The notes under the pieces: generated by a model | The model's database searches: none | Told to the model about the DNA's origin: nothing | The model's input: only the letters and a program-made list of their open reading frames with translations | Origin: CAYMAX01 sp964388595 | Lineage (GTDB): Bacteria; Bacteroidota; Bacteroidia; Bacteroidales; UBA932 | NCBI GenBank assembly: GCA_964388595.1 | Contig: CAYMAX010000002.1 | Location: 18,694 to 82,693, forward strand | DNA: 64,000 nucleotides | Reading direction: 5' to 3' | Shown here: piece by piece, positions 51,757 through 60,813 of the stretch | Numbering within the stretch: the first letter of the stretch is position 1 | How the letters are laid out: each line of letters starts with the position of its first letter | Program-made: the position numbers and the translations under genes

Positions 51757-53053
51757 ATTTATAAAATGGTCGATGATTGTGTTGCTCCCATTGTGTCTCG
51801 GGTCCATACATCTTAATGCTCAAACCACAGATGCTCTCGGTGCCTATTCACCATATTCCCTTTTCGGATTGGGACAATTGGAAAAGCCCGGGTCTGCCTA
51901 TAACCTGTCAATGGGAGGGATAGGCATAGGATTGAGAGACAATAGATTTATCAACTACACCAATCCCGCTGCCATCACTGCAAGAGATACACTTGCTTTT
52001 ATGCTCGACTTCGGAATCGTTCAGAAAAATATTTACAATACAGACTTCAAAACTACTTCCGCCTACAATGTCTTCAATATGCAAAATTTCGCCATTACAG
52101 TACCTATTTGGCGCAAATCTGCAATTGTGGTAGGGATAGTGCCCTTCAGCAATACGGGATACAAATTCCAAAGTACCGAGACTGATCCCAATTTAGTCTC
52201 TACCATGGGCGACATTAAGTATCAAAAATATGGCACAGGGAGTCTGTATCAGCTCTTTTTCGGTGCTTCGATGGTATTTGCCAAACGTTTTTCCATAGGG
52301 GCTCAAATGCTTTATTATTTCGGGAACATCAACAGACGAAGTAACATACTTTTCAATTCTTCTTCCAGTTACAACACTATCTACACAGGATGGGAATACG
52401 GAGTACACAGTTTCTCAGGAAAGTTCGGACTTCAATATACCCAGCCATTCAAAAATGGCAATTCTCTTCTTACCATAGGTGTTACATATAGGCTGGGGAG
52501 CGATATGAGTGGAGATATTTTCAGATATGTATATTCTTCATCCTCTTCCGCCACAGACACCATAGCGCACGATCTTTACACCAATACCAAGCTCAGAATA
52601 GCCTCCGAAATGGGTGTCGGCATCTCCTATCGTCACAATGACAAATGGCTTTTGGGCTTTGATTATGTGCGGCAAAACTGGAAAAAGAGTACATTTGCAG
52701 AATACCCGGGAGAATTTAACTTTGACCCCGAAGTGAACCAGACCTATAAAGCGGGATTTGAAATTGTGCCAAACAGATATGACAGTCGTTATTATATGAA
52801 AAGAGTGACTTACAGAGCCGGAGCTTATTACGACATGTCATATATTAGCCTGAATGGTCACCAAATTAACTCATTTGGTATTACCTTTGGGGCTTCGTTT
52901 CCCATTTTCAGATGGTATAATGCCATCAGCGTAGCGGTAGATATAGGGCAGAGGGGATCGAAAAAATACAATCTCGTCAGAGAAAGATATGTCAACTTTA
53001 TGGTTAATATCAATCTCCACGATGTGTGGTTCCAAAAATATAGATATGAATAA
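51743..53053 (+). CDS. Outer-membrane beta-barrel protein (FadL/PorV-like)
   Basis: 436 residues with a signal peptide ending near HLNAQ. The first mature segment SPYSLFGLGQLEKPGSAYNL with SMGGIGIGLRD and YTNPAAI resembles FadL-like transport barrels, and the rest is alternating amphipathic strands ending in HDVWFQKYRYE. Cargo is unknown; barrels of this type in Bacteroidota import hydrophobic compounds or act as secretion partners. The start overlaps coaX, and the conserved neighbourhood suggests a housekeeping envelope role. Confidence 0.8.
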   Translation: MQTSKFIKWSMIVLLPLCLGSIHLNAQTTDALGAYSPYSLFGLGQLEKPGSAYNLSMGGIGIGLRDNRFINYTNPAAITARDTLAFMLDFGIVQKNIYNTDFKTTSAYNVFNMQNFAITVPIWRKSAIVVGIVPFSNTGYKFQSTETDPNLVSTMGDIKYQKYGTGSLYQLFFGASMVFAKRFSIGAQMLYYFGNINRRSNILFNSSSSYNTIYTGWEYGVHSFSGKFGLQYTQPFKNGNSLLTIGVTYRLGSDMSGDIFRYVYSSSSSATDTIAHDLYTNTKLRIASEMGVGISYRHNDKWLLGFDYVRQNWKKSTFAEYPGEFNFDPEVNQTYKAGFEIVPNRYDSRYYMKRVTYRAGAYYDMSYISLNGHQINSFGITFGASFPIFRWYNAISVAVDIGQRGSKKYNLVRERYVNFMVNINLHDVWFQKYRYE

Positions 53054-53066
53054 ACGTCACTATAAC

Positions 53067-54404
53067 ATGAAACAGAAAACCATCTTATTACTATCAGTTT
53101 TTATTTGCATTTTATCACAAAGCTTCACTGCCCTTGCTCAGCCAGGTAAATACGGCCATGGAGAGGACAGCATAAATTGTGTCAAATATCTCTCCTTCTA
53201 CAAGGGATATATGGACCAAAAGAATATTACAGAAGCAGCCCCCCTGTGGAGAAAAGCAATAGCAGTGTGCCCCCCTACCGCCAACCAGAATATGTTGCTG
53301 GATGGTATGAAAATTCTCAGAAGGGACATTGGCAAATATAGAAACAACCCTATCAGAAGGAAATCTCTTGTAGACTCATTGATGTGGCTTCATGCAGTCA
53401 GAATTGAGAATTATCCCAAATATCTTGCTCAGGCCAAGATTAATCAGTCTATGGATAAGTTGACCTATATGGAAAAAGGGGAAGAAAAAGAGACTTTCAA
53501 TCTATTGGGAGAGACAATGGATATCGTCAAAGAAAAGACCCCAATAGTAATTGCTGTCAGATATATGGACCTTGCAAAAGTCATGTTTACAGATGGTACC
53601 ATGTCTGCTGAAGAGGTAATGAATGCTTTTCAAAAATCAAGCGCACTACTTGAAGCTGAAGACAAAGCGAAACCTTCTCCCGATGCTAAAGGTGCACTTA
53701 AGGATGTGGAAAATATATTTATGACAAGTGGTGTAGCCACCTGCGAAAATCTCGTTGCTCTTTTCAAACCCCGTTACGAAGCCAACCCGGTAGATAAGGA
53801 ACTACTCGGAAATATGGTCTCCATCTTTTCTGCCTCCAACTGCATGGAAGAAGATCTTTTCCGCCTTGCAGTCGAGTCTCTTCACAAAGTGGAGCCATCA
53901 TACAAATCTGCATATCTTCTATATAAACTTTATGCAGGTATAAACGATGTGGACAAAGCTCAGGCATATATCAATGAAGCTATTGCTTACCCCGAGTCTG
54001 ACAACGAAGTAGATGCGGAATACTATTTCGAAGTTGCCACGTATTTCTTCAAAAAAGCCGGAAGACCCGACGAAGCAGTCAAAGCTGCCAAAGAAAGTGC
54101 TGCACTTTCTCAGAATTTTGCAGGGAAGGCATATTTTCTCATCGGCACTGCCTGGGGAATGCTCAAATGTCAGGGCAACGAAGTGGATACACGTGCACAA
54201 TATTGGGTAGCAGTTGATTATCTTATTAAGGCCAAAAATGCCGATTCTTCTCTGACAGAAGAGGCTAATAATATGATAAACCAATACACTCAATATTTCC
54301 CGAAACAGTCAGTAGCATTTATGTATGATGTTTTGGATGGCAGCACTTATACAGTTTCATGCGGTGGAATGAGGGAAAACACCAAAGTTAGAACACAGAA
54401 ATAA
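53067..54404 (+). CDS. Secreted tetratricopeptide-repeat protein
   Basis: 445 residues from the ATG at 53067 (MKQKTILLLSVFICILS), which gives a clean signal peptide (cleavage near TALAQ). An in-frame ATG at 53046 overlaps the end of the previous gene and would put charged residues before it. TPR-like helix pairs cover most of the chain, with YLSFYKGYMDQKNITEAAPL near the start and YYFEVATYFFKKAGRPDEAV near the end. Probably a periplasmic scaffold. The lptC start directly follows its stop. Confidence 0.78.
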   Translation: MKQKTILLLSVFICILSQSFTALAQPGKYGHGEDSINCVKYLSFYKGYMDQKNITEAAPLWRKAIAVCPPTANQNMLLDGMKILRRDIGKYRNNPIRRKSLVDSLMWLHAVRIENYPKYLAQAKINQSMDKLTYMEKGEEKETFNLLGETMDIVKEKTPIVIAVRYMDLAKVMFTDGTMSAEEVMNAFQKSSALLEAEDKAKPSPDAKGALKDVENIFMTSGVATCENLVALFKPRYEANPVDKELLGNMVSIFSASNCMEEDLFRLAVESLHKVEPSYKSAYLLYKLYAGINDVDKAQAYINEAIAYPESDNEVDAEYYFEVATYFFKKAGRPDEAVKAAKESAALSQNFAGKAYFLIGTAWGMLKCQGNEVDTRAQYWVAVDYLIKAKNADSSLTEEANNMINQYTQYFPKQSVAFMYDVLDGSTYTVSCGGMRENTKVRTQK

Positions 54405-55043
54405 ATGATCGGTCATCGCCGGTATTATGATTGGATGGTAGTAATTATCACAGTAATTACTGCCATCTTTGTTGTATCTTGCAGCAACAAACTCAAGAAG
54501 ACAGGTTCCATAGATATATCTTCTGCGCCGGTGCAGGTAGTGGATAGTATGGTGGCAGTCCAAAGTGAAAATGGTCGACTCAAAATGAGGATGGAAGCCC
54601 CCGTAATGGAGAGATATTCTCGGAACGATGAGAATCTATCCTATGAAGATTTTCCTCGGGGGATGAATGTCTTTGGATACAATGAAGAAGGACTTTTAGA
54701 GACTGAAATCTCTTCAGACGGAGCACGTCACACCACTAAGCAGAATGATGAGAAATGGGATGCCTACGGCAATGTAGTGGTGATGAATTATATAAAAGGA
54801 GAGAAAATCGAGACCGATACTCTTCATTGGGACAGGGAGAGAAAAATCATCTACACAGATTGTTATGTGAAACTCTCTTCTCCTCAAGGTTTTATGCAGG
54901 GATATGGACTTCGTTCAGATGAGATGGCCCGCAACGCAGAACTGTTGAGGCCGTTTGACAGTTATGGCATTATCAATCGAGACAGCACCGCTGTGGAATA
55001 CTTGGACTCAGCCAATTTTATTGGGCCTTTATACAAGAGATAA
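54405..55043 (+). CDS. lptC: LPS export ABC transporter periplasmic protein LptC
   Basis: 212 residues. After a short cytoplasmic part and one membrane segment with a lipobox-like end (ITAIFVVSCSNK) comes the LptC/OstA-like beta-jellyroll: RLKMRMEAPVMERYSRNDEN, ETEISSDGARHTTK, WDAYGNVVVMNYIKGEKIET, LHWDRERKIIYTDCYV. It carries LPS from LptBFG to LptA. It begins immediately after the TPR stop codon (TAAATG), an unusually tight junction. Confidence 0.9.
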   Translation: MIGHRRYYDWMVVIITVITAIFVVSCSNKLKKTGSIDISSAPVQVVDSMVAVQSENGRLKMRMEAPVMERYSRNDENLSYEDFPRGMNVFGYNEEGLLETEISSDGARHTTKQNDEKWDAYGNVVVMNYIKGEKIETDTLHWDRERKIIYTDCYVKLSSPQGFMQGYGLRSDEMARNAELLRPFDSYGIINRDSTAVEYLDSANFIGPLYKR

Positions 55044-55055
55044 AAATAAAATTAC

Positions 55056-55063
55056 TAACTTCG
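55056..55063 (+). promoter_or_regulatory. Weak -7 element of the isomerase gene
   Basis: TAACTTCG is one mismatch from TAnnTTTG in the 62-base gap between lptC and the isomerase. Confidence 0.35.
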
Positions 55064-55105
55064 CAACCTATTTTTTAGAAATAAATAACCTATAAATAAT
55101 TCACA

Positions 55106-57193
55106 ATGGCAGTTTTAGAGAAAATACGTGTCAAATTAGGAATTCTAATCACCGTTCTTATTGCAGTAGCCTTGTTGGCATTTATTATCGACCCGTCCAC
55201 ATTGGAGACCACATTAAGGTCTCTTTCATCCAAATATGATGTAGGAGAAATCGACGGTAAAGATATCACTTACGAAGAGTTCCAAAAGAAAATCGAGTAT
55301 TATACCTCCATCTATACTCTCACATCAGGCAATCAGTCCCCCACAGAACAAGTACAGGAATCCATCAACGAGACCGCATGGCAGGAGATGATTAATGAGA
55401 TGTATATACTTCCCACTATTGCCAAAGCAGGTATCAATGTAGGTCAGGAAGAGCTTTTCGACCTGAGTCAGGGTAAGGAACTTTCTCCGATTATTTCTCA
55501 GGAACCCACTTTCAGAGATGCTTCAGGACAGTTTAGCAGAGAGCAACTCCAGCAGTTCATACAGTCTATTCCCAATGACCAGTCAGGCAATCTGTCCACA
55601 TATTGGAAATTTCTTGAAAAGAACATGCTTCAGCAGCAATATTTCAATAAATATACTTCACTGATATCTCAAAGCAACATCCTCTCCCCCGTGGAGATAA
55701 GAAGAGAGGTGGAGGAAAACAATATTACCTCCAATGTCGATTTTGTATATGTACCACTCGGCTTTTCACAGGACACTACTCTTAAAGTGACCAATCAGGA
55801 GATTCAGGCATATTATAAAAAGCACAAAGAAGACTATCGTCAGAATGCTTCACGCGATGTCGAATTCGTAGTATATGAAGTAGTGCCATCAGAAGAAGAT
55901 ATCGCTCTTGCCAAAGAGAGCATAGAGAAGGTCTATTCAGAATTTTCCAAGAGTGACAATCTGAAAGCATTTCTTCTCAGAAATTCAGATACCCCTCTTT
56001 CCAATTATTATTACAAGAAAGGGGAATTATTATCTGAATATCCCGAAATTGAAAACTTTGCTTTTTCTAATCATCCCACTGTCCTTCCCGTCTTCCGTAA
56101 AGGAGATAAATTTATTGCTGCGAGAGTCAACAGTACCAAAATGATGTCGGATTCAGTGTTTGTACAGCATATTCTTCTCGCTCCCAATTCAGAAAAAAGA
56201 GCAGACAGTCTTGTCAATGTCATCAGAAGAGGAGGCAATTTCTCACAACTCGCTTATCAATATTCCCTGGATACCAATCCCAACATCGAAAATCATGGTG
56301 ATATAGGCTGGATGACTCAAACTTTGATGATTCCCGGTATGGAGAGTGTTCTTACTATGAATCTCAAGACCCCTGCAGTGATTAATACCAACTATGGTAC
56401 ACACGTAGTATGGGTGACCAAGAGAACAGCTCCTGTCAAGAGAGTTCAGATAGCCATGCTTACCAAAGAGGCCAATTCAAGCAAACAGACTTTCCAGAAT
56501 TATTATTCTCAAGCCAATACTTTAGTCTCCCGCTGTGAGGGTAAAATGGACATTTTCGACAAGATAGCTCAGGAAGAAAATCTTCCGGTGGTACCCGCCA
56601 ACAATATTCTCGAAGGAGCCAAAAAGATTTCCAGATATGAACACGCCATCGAAGTGACTCGTTGGATATATGAAGCCAAAGAGGGTCAGGTATCTCCTAT
56701 CATCACAGTCGAAAACAAATACTTTTTCGTCGTAGCCCTGAAGAAAGTCAAGGAAGAAGGATACGCCAACATCAATGATGTGTCCCTCTCTATCAGATAT
56801 GCTCTTCTTTCAGAGAAGAAATCAGATAAAATCAAAGGTGAAGTAGAGGCTAAAGTAGCAGGTCTTACCTCTATGAGAGAGATAGCAGATGCTCTCAACA
56901 CCACCATCAGCACGAAAGATGGCATATCATTCGGCTCTATTACCAATCAGTCATTTGACCCGTCACTCATCGGTTACATAGCAGGAGCTCCCGAACAGAA
57001 AATCATAGGACCTGTCGCAGGTAATGTAGGTATCTATGTATTGCAGGTAAAAGGAAGAGAGACCGGTTCTTTCTATACGGAAGACGATGCCAAGATGAAG
57101 TCTGCACAGCTCCAAAGCTATCAGCTCAATTCTCTCCCTTCTGTATTCTCAAAAATGGCCGATGTCAAGGACCACAGAACCAGATTCTTTTAA
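55106..57193 (+). CDS. Membrane-anchored peptidyl-prolyl isomerase (PpiD/SurA type)
   Basis: 695 residues. A single N-terminal membrane helix (LGILITVLIAVALLAFII) anchors a periplasmic chain: SurA-N-like helices (about 40-200), parvulin rotamase domain around residue 350-445 (DSVFVQHILLAPNSEKRADS, GDIGWMTQTLMIPGM, TNYGTHVVWVTKR) and a C-terminal region. It assists folding of outer-membrane and secreted proteins, consistent with lptC and the barrel gene upstream. It converges with ychF, 15 bases apart. Confidence 0.9.
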   Translation: MAVLEKIRVKLGILITVLIAVALLAFIIDPSTLETTLRSLSSKYDVGEIDGKDITYEEFQKKIEYYTSIYTLTSGNQSPTEQVQESINETAWQEMINEMYILPTIAKAGINVGQEELFDLSQGKELSPIISQEPTFRDASGQFSREQLQQFIQSIPNDQSGNLSTYWKFLEKNMLQQQYFNKYTSLISQSNILSPVEIRREVEENNITSNVDFVYVPLGFSQDTTLKVTNQEIQAYYKKHKEDYRQNASRDVEFVVYEVVPSEEDIALAKESIEKVYSEFSKSDNLKAFLLRNSDTPLSNYYYKKGELLSEYPEIENFAFSNHPTVLPVFRKGDKFIAARVNSTKMMSDSVFVQHILLAPNSEKRADSLVNVIRRGGNFSQLAYQYSLDTNPNIENHGDIGWMTQTLMIPGMESVLTMNLKTPAVINTNYGTHVVWVTKRTAPVKRVQIAMLTKEANSSKQTFQNYYSQANTLVSRCEGKMDIFDKIAQEENLPVVPANNILEGAKKISRYEHAIEVTRWIYEAKEGQVSPIITVENKYFFVVALKKVKEEGYANINDVSLSIRYALLSEKKSDKIKGEVEAKVAGLTSMREIADALNTTISTKDGISFGSITNQSFDPSLIGYIAGAPEQKIIGPVAGNVGIYVLQVKGRETGSFYTEDDAKMKSAQLQSYQLNSLPSVFSKMADVKDHRTRFF

Positions 57194-57208
57194 TAGGTAA
57201 ATTCTGAT

Positions 57209-58312
57209 TTAGACATTGAAAAGGAAATGCATTACGTCTCCATCTTGGACGACGTAATCTTTTCCTTCTATTCCCAGTTTGCCTGCAGCACGGCATGCTG
57301 CTTCGGAGCCATAATTGATATAGTCTTCGTATTTGATAACCTCTGCACGAATAAATCCCTTTTCAAAATCGGTGTGAATTACCCCTGCGGCGCGTGGAGC
57401 TTTATCTCCTACATTGATGGTCCAGGCGCGCACTTCAGGTTCTCCTGCAGTGAAGTAGGTTCTCAAGTTGAGTAGTGAATATGCTTTTTGAATAACTCTT
57501 TCGACACCGGATTGTTCCAGTCCCATCTCGTTGAGGAACATCATTCTCTCTTCAAAACTTTCCAATTCTGCTATTTCAGATTCTATTTTGGCAGCAATGA
57601 TGAGGACTTCGGTATTTTCATCTTTGACTGCAGTTTTCAACTGATCTACATAAGCATTGCCTTTGGCGGCTGATGATTCATCGACATTGCAGACATACAT
57701 AATAGGCTTATTGGTGAGCAAAAAGAACTCTTTGGCAATATGTTCTTCTTCGGGATTTTCCAATTTGACAGTCCTGGCAGACTTGCCTGCCATAAGGGCT
57801 TCTCTGTATCTGACAAGCAAATCACAAGCTTTTTTGGCATCTTTATCGCCTCCGGTCTTAGCTTGCTTTTCTACTTTTTTCAAACGATTTTCCACTGTCT
57901 CGAGGTCTTTGATCTGGAGTTCCATATCGATAATCTCCTTGTCCCTGACAGGATTGATACTTCCATCCACGTGCACTACATTCGGATCATCGAAACATCT
58001 TATCACATGGAGTATGGCATCAGTTTCACGGATATTTGCAAGGAACTGATTGCCAAGACCTTCTCCTTTGCTTGCCCCCTTTACCAATCCGGCAATATCT
58101 ACGATTTCCACTGTGGCAGGAATGACTCTTTTGGGATGCACCAATTCTTCCAAAACAGTAAGCCTCCGATCAGGTACCGAAGTAGAGCCGAGATTTGGTT
58201 CTATGGTGCAGAAAGGAAAATTAGCTGCCTGAGCCTTGCCTGAACTTATACAATTGAAAAGAGTTGATTTGCCAACATTAGGCAACCCTACAATACCACA
58301 ACGAAGTGCCAT
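57209..58312 (-). CDS. ychF: Ribosome-binding ATPase YchF
   Basis: 367 residues from the ATG at 58312 (MALRCGIVGLPNVGKSTLFN). A longer frame to 58363 would translate the promoter and is rejected. G1 is GLPNVGKSTLF, NFPFCTIEPNLG is switch I, DIAGLVKGASKGEGLGN follows, and the nucleotide-specificity loop reads YVCNVDES instead of NKxD, consistent with ATP preference. The C-terminal TGS domain has RAAGVIHTDFEKGFIRAEVI. It binds ribosomes and modulates stress responses. Confidence 0.95.
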   Translation of the reverse strand: MALRCGIVGLPNVGKSTLFNCISSGKAQAANFPFCTIEPNLGSTSVPDRRLTVLEELVHPKRVIPATVEIVDIAGLVKGASKGEGLGNQFLANIRETDAILHVIRCFDDPNVVHVDGSINPVRDKEIIDMELQIKDLETVENRLKKVEKQAKTGGDKDAKKACDLLVRYREALMAGKSARTVKLENPEEEHIAKEFFLLTNKPIMYVCNVDESSAAKGNAYVDQLKTAVKDENTEVLIIAAKIESEIAELESFEERMMFLNEMGLEQSGVERVIQKAYSLLNLRTYFTAGEPEVRAWTINVGDKAPRAAGVIHTDFEKGFIRAEVIKYEDYINYGSEAACRAAGKLGIEGKDYVVQDGDVMHFLFNV

Positions 58313-58332
58313 ACCTTGAAAATTATTTGCCG

Positions 58333-58364
58333 CAAAAGTACGAAAATCGCTTCTATTGGTCAAA
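58333..58364 (-). promoter_or_regulatory. Promoter of ychF
   Basis: -33 TTTG at 58364..58361, 20-bp spacer, and -7 TACTTTTG at 58340..58333, 20 bases before the start at 58312. It excludes the longer start at 58363. Confidence 0.7.
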
Positions 58365-58415
58365 AACAGTTTGAAATGTCATGTACTCATATTGATTATG
58401 AATACGTTATGGCAT

Positions 58416-58423
58416 TATTTTTG
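58416..58423 (+). promoter_or_regulatory. -7 element of the Cthe_2159-like gene
   Basis: TATTTTTG matches TAnnTTTG, 41 bases before the ATG at 58465, with a weak ATTG at 58391 as -33. Confidence 0.45.
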
Positions 58424-58464
58424 ATTTTCTCATAGATGTACTACAATCAAAACAACATAAAAAA

Positions 58465-60396
58465 ATGAAAAAAATCTTTTTCGTTTTACTCGCAGTATCA
58501 TTATGCTGGGGTTGTTCCAAGACCACTCCAGATGATTCTGACGATGACAACACAGATGCTACGACCTTGACGGTAGATCTCTCTGTTGTCGATGAATCTT
58601 CCCTGGGTTTGACCACCGATCCTTCTTTCACCGATCCTTCTGAGACAGAAGATTCGGAAGATGGTGATCGTGTCGAAAACTCTACTTTTTCTCACTCTGT
58701 GACAATAGCCTATTCCGGAACATCTGCCACAGTGACCTCTCTTTGTGATGGAGTCACTGCTGATATTTCCGGAGGAGATGTGACCATCACATCTACAGTT
58801 GCAGAGATAGAATATGTCCTTTCGGGTACAGCGACCGATGGGAGTTTTAAACTATACAGCACCAAAAAATATAAACTCACCCTCAACGGGGTTTCTCTTA
58901 CCAACAGCGATGGCCCTGCCATCAACATTCAATCCTCCAAAAAAGGATTTATAGTTCTTCCGGATGGTACCACCAACACTTTATCAGACGGGACCACTTA
59001 TGCTACAGCACCCAATGACGAAGACCAGAAGGGATGCTTGTTTTCTGAAGGTCAGATTATCTTCTCGGGTACAGGCCAACTCTCTTTGTCAGGCAATCGC
59101 AAACACGCCATCTGTACAGACGATTACTTCAAAATCAGAACCGGCAGCACTATTAACATTACCTCTGCCAAGAGCGATGGCATTCACGCCAATGATTCCA
59201 TAATCGTGGCAGGTGGTAAACTGGTCATTGTGTCCGCAGGAGATGGAATACAGTGCGAAGACGGCGGAGTCACCATATTGGGCGGTACTTCTATTATTAC
59301 CACGTCAGGTGAGAAAAGCCATGGCATAACCTCTTGCACCGACATCAATATTTCTGATGGCGCAGTAAAAGTGACCACCACCGGTAATGGTTCCAAGGGA
59401 TTGAAAACCGATTACAATATCTCTATCACCGGTGGCAATATAATGACTATCTGCCAGGGCAATGCCTTCTATGACACAGATGATAGCGACATCACTTCAT
59501 GTTGCGGTATCAAAGCAGATAGCAATATCAACATTGCCGGAGCCAAAATTGTAGCTTACAGCAGCGGTACCGGAGGAAAAGGAATCAGTTGTGACGGCAC
59601 TTTTGATACCGACAGTTCGGAAATCACCGTTATGACAAAAGGAAAGAAATTCACTTATGGCAACGACGACACCTCTGCCAAAGGTATCAAAGCAGAAGGC
59701 AATCTCACCATCAACTCAGGTACTATCAAAGTGCAGACTTTGGGAGGCGAAGGGAGTGAAGGGATAGAGAGCAAAAGCATTCTTTCCATAAAAGGTGGGA
59801 CAATAGATGTAGTCAGTTACGACGATTGTATCAATGCCGCTTCTGCCATTAATATCTCGGGAGGAAAAATTTATTGCTATTCTACCAATAATGATGGGAT
59901 GGATTCCAATGGCACTTTTTCATTCTCCGGAGGTCTTACAGTAGTATCCGGCACCTTAGCTCCTGAGGAGGGATTTGATTGTGACCAGAACAATTTTGCC
60001 ATCACAGGGGGAATATTAGTTGGATTTGGCAGTACCACCAGCACCCCCACTACGGCCTCTTGCAGTCAGAATTCACTCATTTACAATGGTAGTGGCACAG
60101 CCAACGCCATTATCAACCTCAGCTCCTCTGACGGAACTTCACTCTTTACCTGCGCCATCCCCAGAACCTATTCACAGATGGCTATTCTATTCAGTGCCCC
60201 TGAATTTGCAAATGGCTCATATATCCTCTATTCCGGAGGAAGTGTAAGTGGTGCAGAGGCATTTCATTTCTATGCTAAAGGGGGAACATATTCGGGAGGC
60301 AGCAAACTTGAATCATTTACTTCCAAGACGATAGTTACGACTGTGGGAACATCTACCGGAGGCAACCCCGGCGGTGGCGGCCCCGGAGGTAGATAA
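58465..60396 (+). CDS. Cthe_2159-type beta-helix lipoprotein (DUF4353 carbohydrate-binding family)
   Basis: 643 residues. The signal ends in a lipobox (SLCWGCSK), then an acid-rich linker and a right-handed parallel beta-helix of many irregular repeats of the form GxINITSGxxxxxGIxA (for example SGGDVTITSTVAEIEYVLSG, KGIKAEGNLTINSGTIKVQT). The C-terminus is glycine-rich (GGNPGGGGPGG). The founding member binds polygalacturonate, and many members have no known ligand. It is encoded alone between divergent ychF and the convergent PAS gene. Binding specificity cannot be inferred here. Confidence 0.8.
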   Translation: MKKIFFVLLAVSLCWGCSKTTPDDSDDDNTDATTLTVDLSVVDESSLGLTTDPSFTDPSETEDSEDGDRVENSTFSHSVTIAYSGTSATVTSLCDGVTADISGGDVTITSTVAEIEYVLSGTATDGSFKLYSTKKYKLTLNGVSLTNSDGPAINIQSSKKGFIVLPDGTTNTLSDGTTYATAPNDEDQKGCLFSEGQIIFSGTGQLSLSGNRKHAICTDDYFKIRTGSTINITSAKSDGIHANDSIIVAGGKLVIVSAGDGIQCEDGGVTILGGTSIITTSGEKSHGITSCTDINISDGAVKVTTTGNGSKGLKTDYNISITGGNIMTICQGNAFYDTDDSDITSCCGIKADSNINIAGAKIVAYSSGTGGKGISCDGTFDTDSSEITVMTKGKKFTYGNDDTSAKGIKAEGNLTINSGTIKVQTLGGEGSEGIESKSILSIKGGTIDVVSYDDCINAASAINISGGKIYCYSTNNDGMDSNGTFSFSGGLTVVSGTLAPEEGFDCDQNNFAITGGILVGFGSTTSTPTTASCSQNSLIYNGSGTANAIINLSSSDGTSLFTCAIPRTYSQMAILFSAPEFANGSYILYSGGSVSGAEAFHFYAKGGTYSGGSKLESFTSKTIVTTVGTSTGGNPGGGGPGGR

Positions 60397-60418
60397 TATT
60401 GTGAAAGGATGCGGAGTG

Positions 60419-60745
60419 TTATCTGATGTAATGTGGCAGTTCTTTGGGAATAACCATCGATATCTCTACCAATCCGCAGACTTTTCCCTCTTCGCACCAG
60501 GGAGTTTGATAAATCATTTTCTTGAGTCCCTTTTTACTGATAGTGTAGCAATTGGACTCCCCAGTGGCGAGCATGTGTTGAATTTTTTCCCACGATTGTG
60601 GATTGTGACACTCTTTTAGATTTTTCCCTACGAGACTTTCTCGTGGGGAAAATGTTTCTTGTGCCTTCTTATTCATAAAGATGATGTTGGCATCTTTATC
60701 GCAAACTGTGACTGCGCAGTTAAGTTCCTTAGCCCATTCGTACAT
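60419..60745 (-). CDS. Small single-domain PAS protein
   Basis: 108 residues, just one PAS fold: CAVTVCDKDANIIFMNKKAQ, LVGKNLKECHNPQSWEKI and VCGLVEISMVIPKELPHYIR. No kinase, GGDEF or DNA-binding domain is attached, so it may sense a ligand or redox state and act by binding another protein. It ends 22 bases from the convergent lipoprotein gene and shares its promoter region with the nuclease gene. Confidence 0.82.
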   Translation of the reverse strand: MYEWAKELNCAVTVCDKDANIIFMNKKAQETFSPRESLVGKNLKECHNPQSWEKIQHMLATGESNCYTISKKGLKKMIYQTPWCEEGKVCGLVEISMVIPKELPHYIR

Positions 60746-60767
60746 TATAAATTCGATTTAGTAAATG

Positions 60768-60794
60768 CAAATGTAAGGAATCGGATTATCTTTG
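60768..60794. promoter_or_regulatory. Divergent -7 elements, PAS gene / nuclease-fold gene
   Basis: TACATTTG for the PAS gene (60775..60768) and TATCTTTG for the gene at 60814 (60787..60794) are 11 bp apart and face outward. Confidence 0.5.
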
Positions 60795-60813
60795 TACACA
60801 CCTTCACTAAAAT

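Noticed and set aside
58313..58363. Upstream extension of ychF to 58363
   Set aside because: The added residues are a translation of the -7 element and -33 spacer; MALRCGIVG is the family start.
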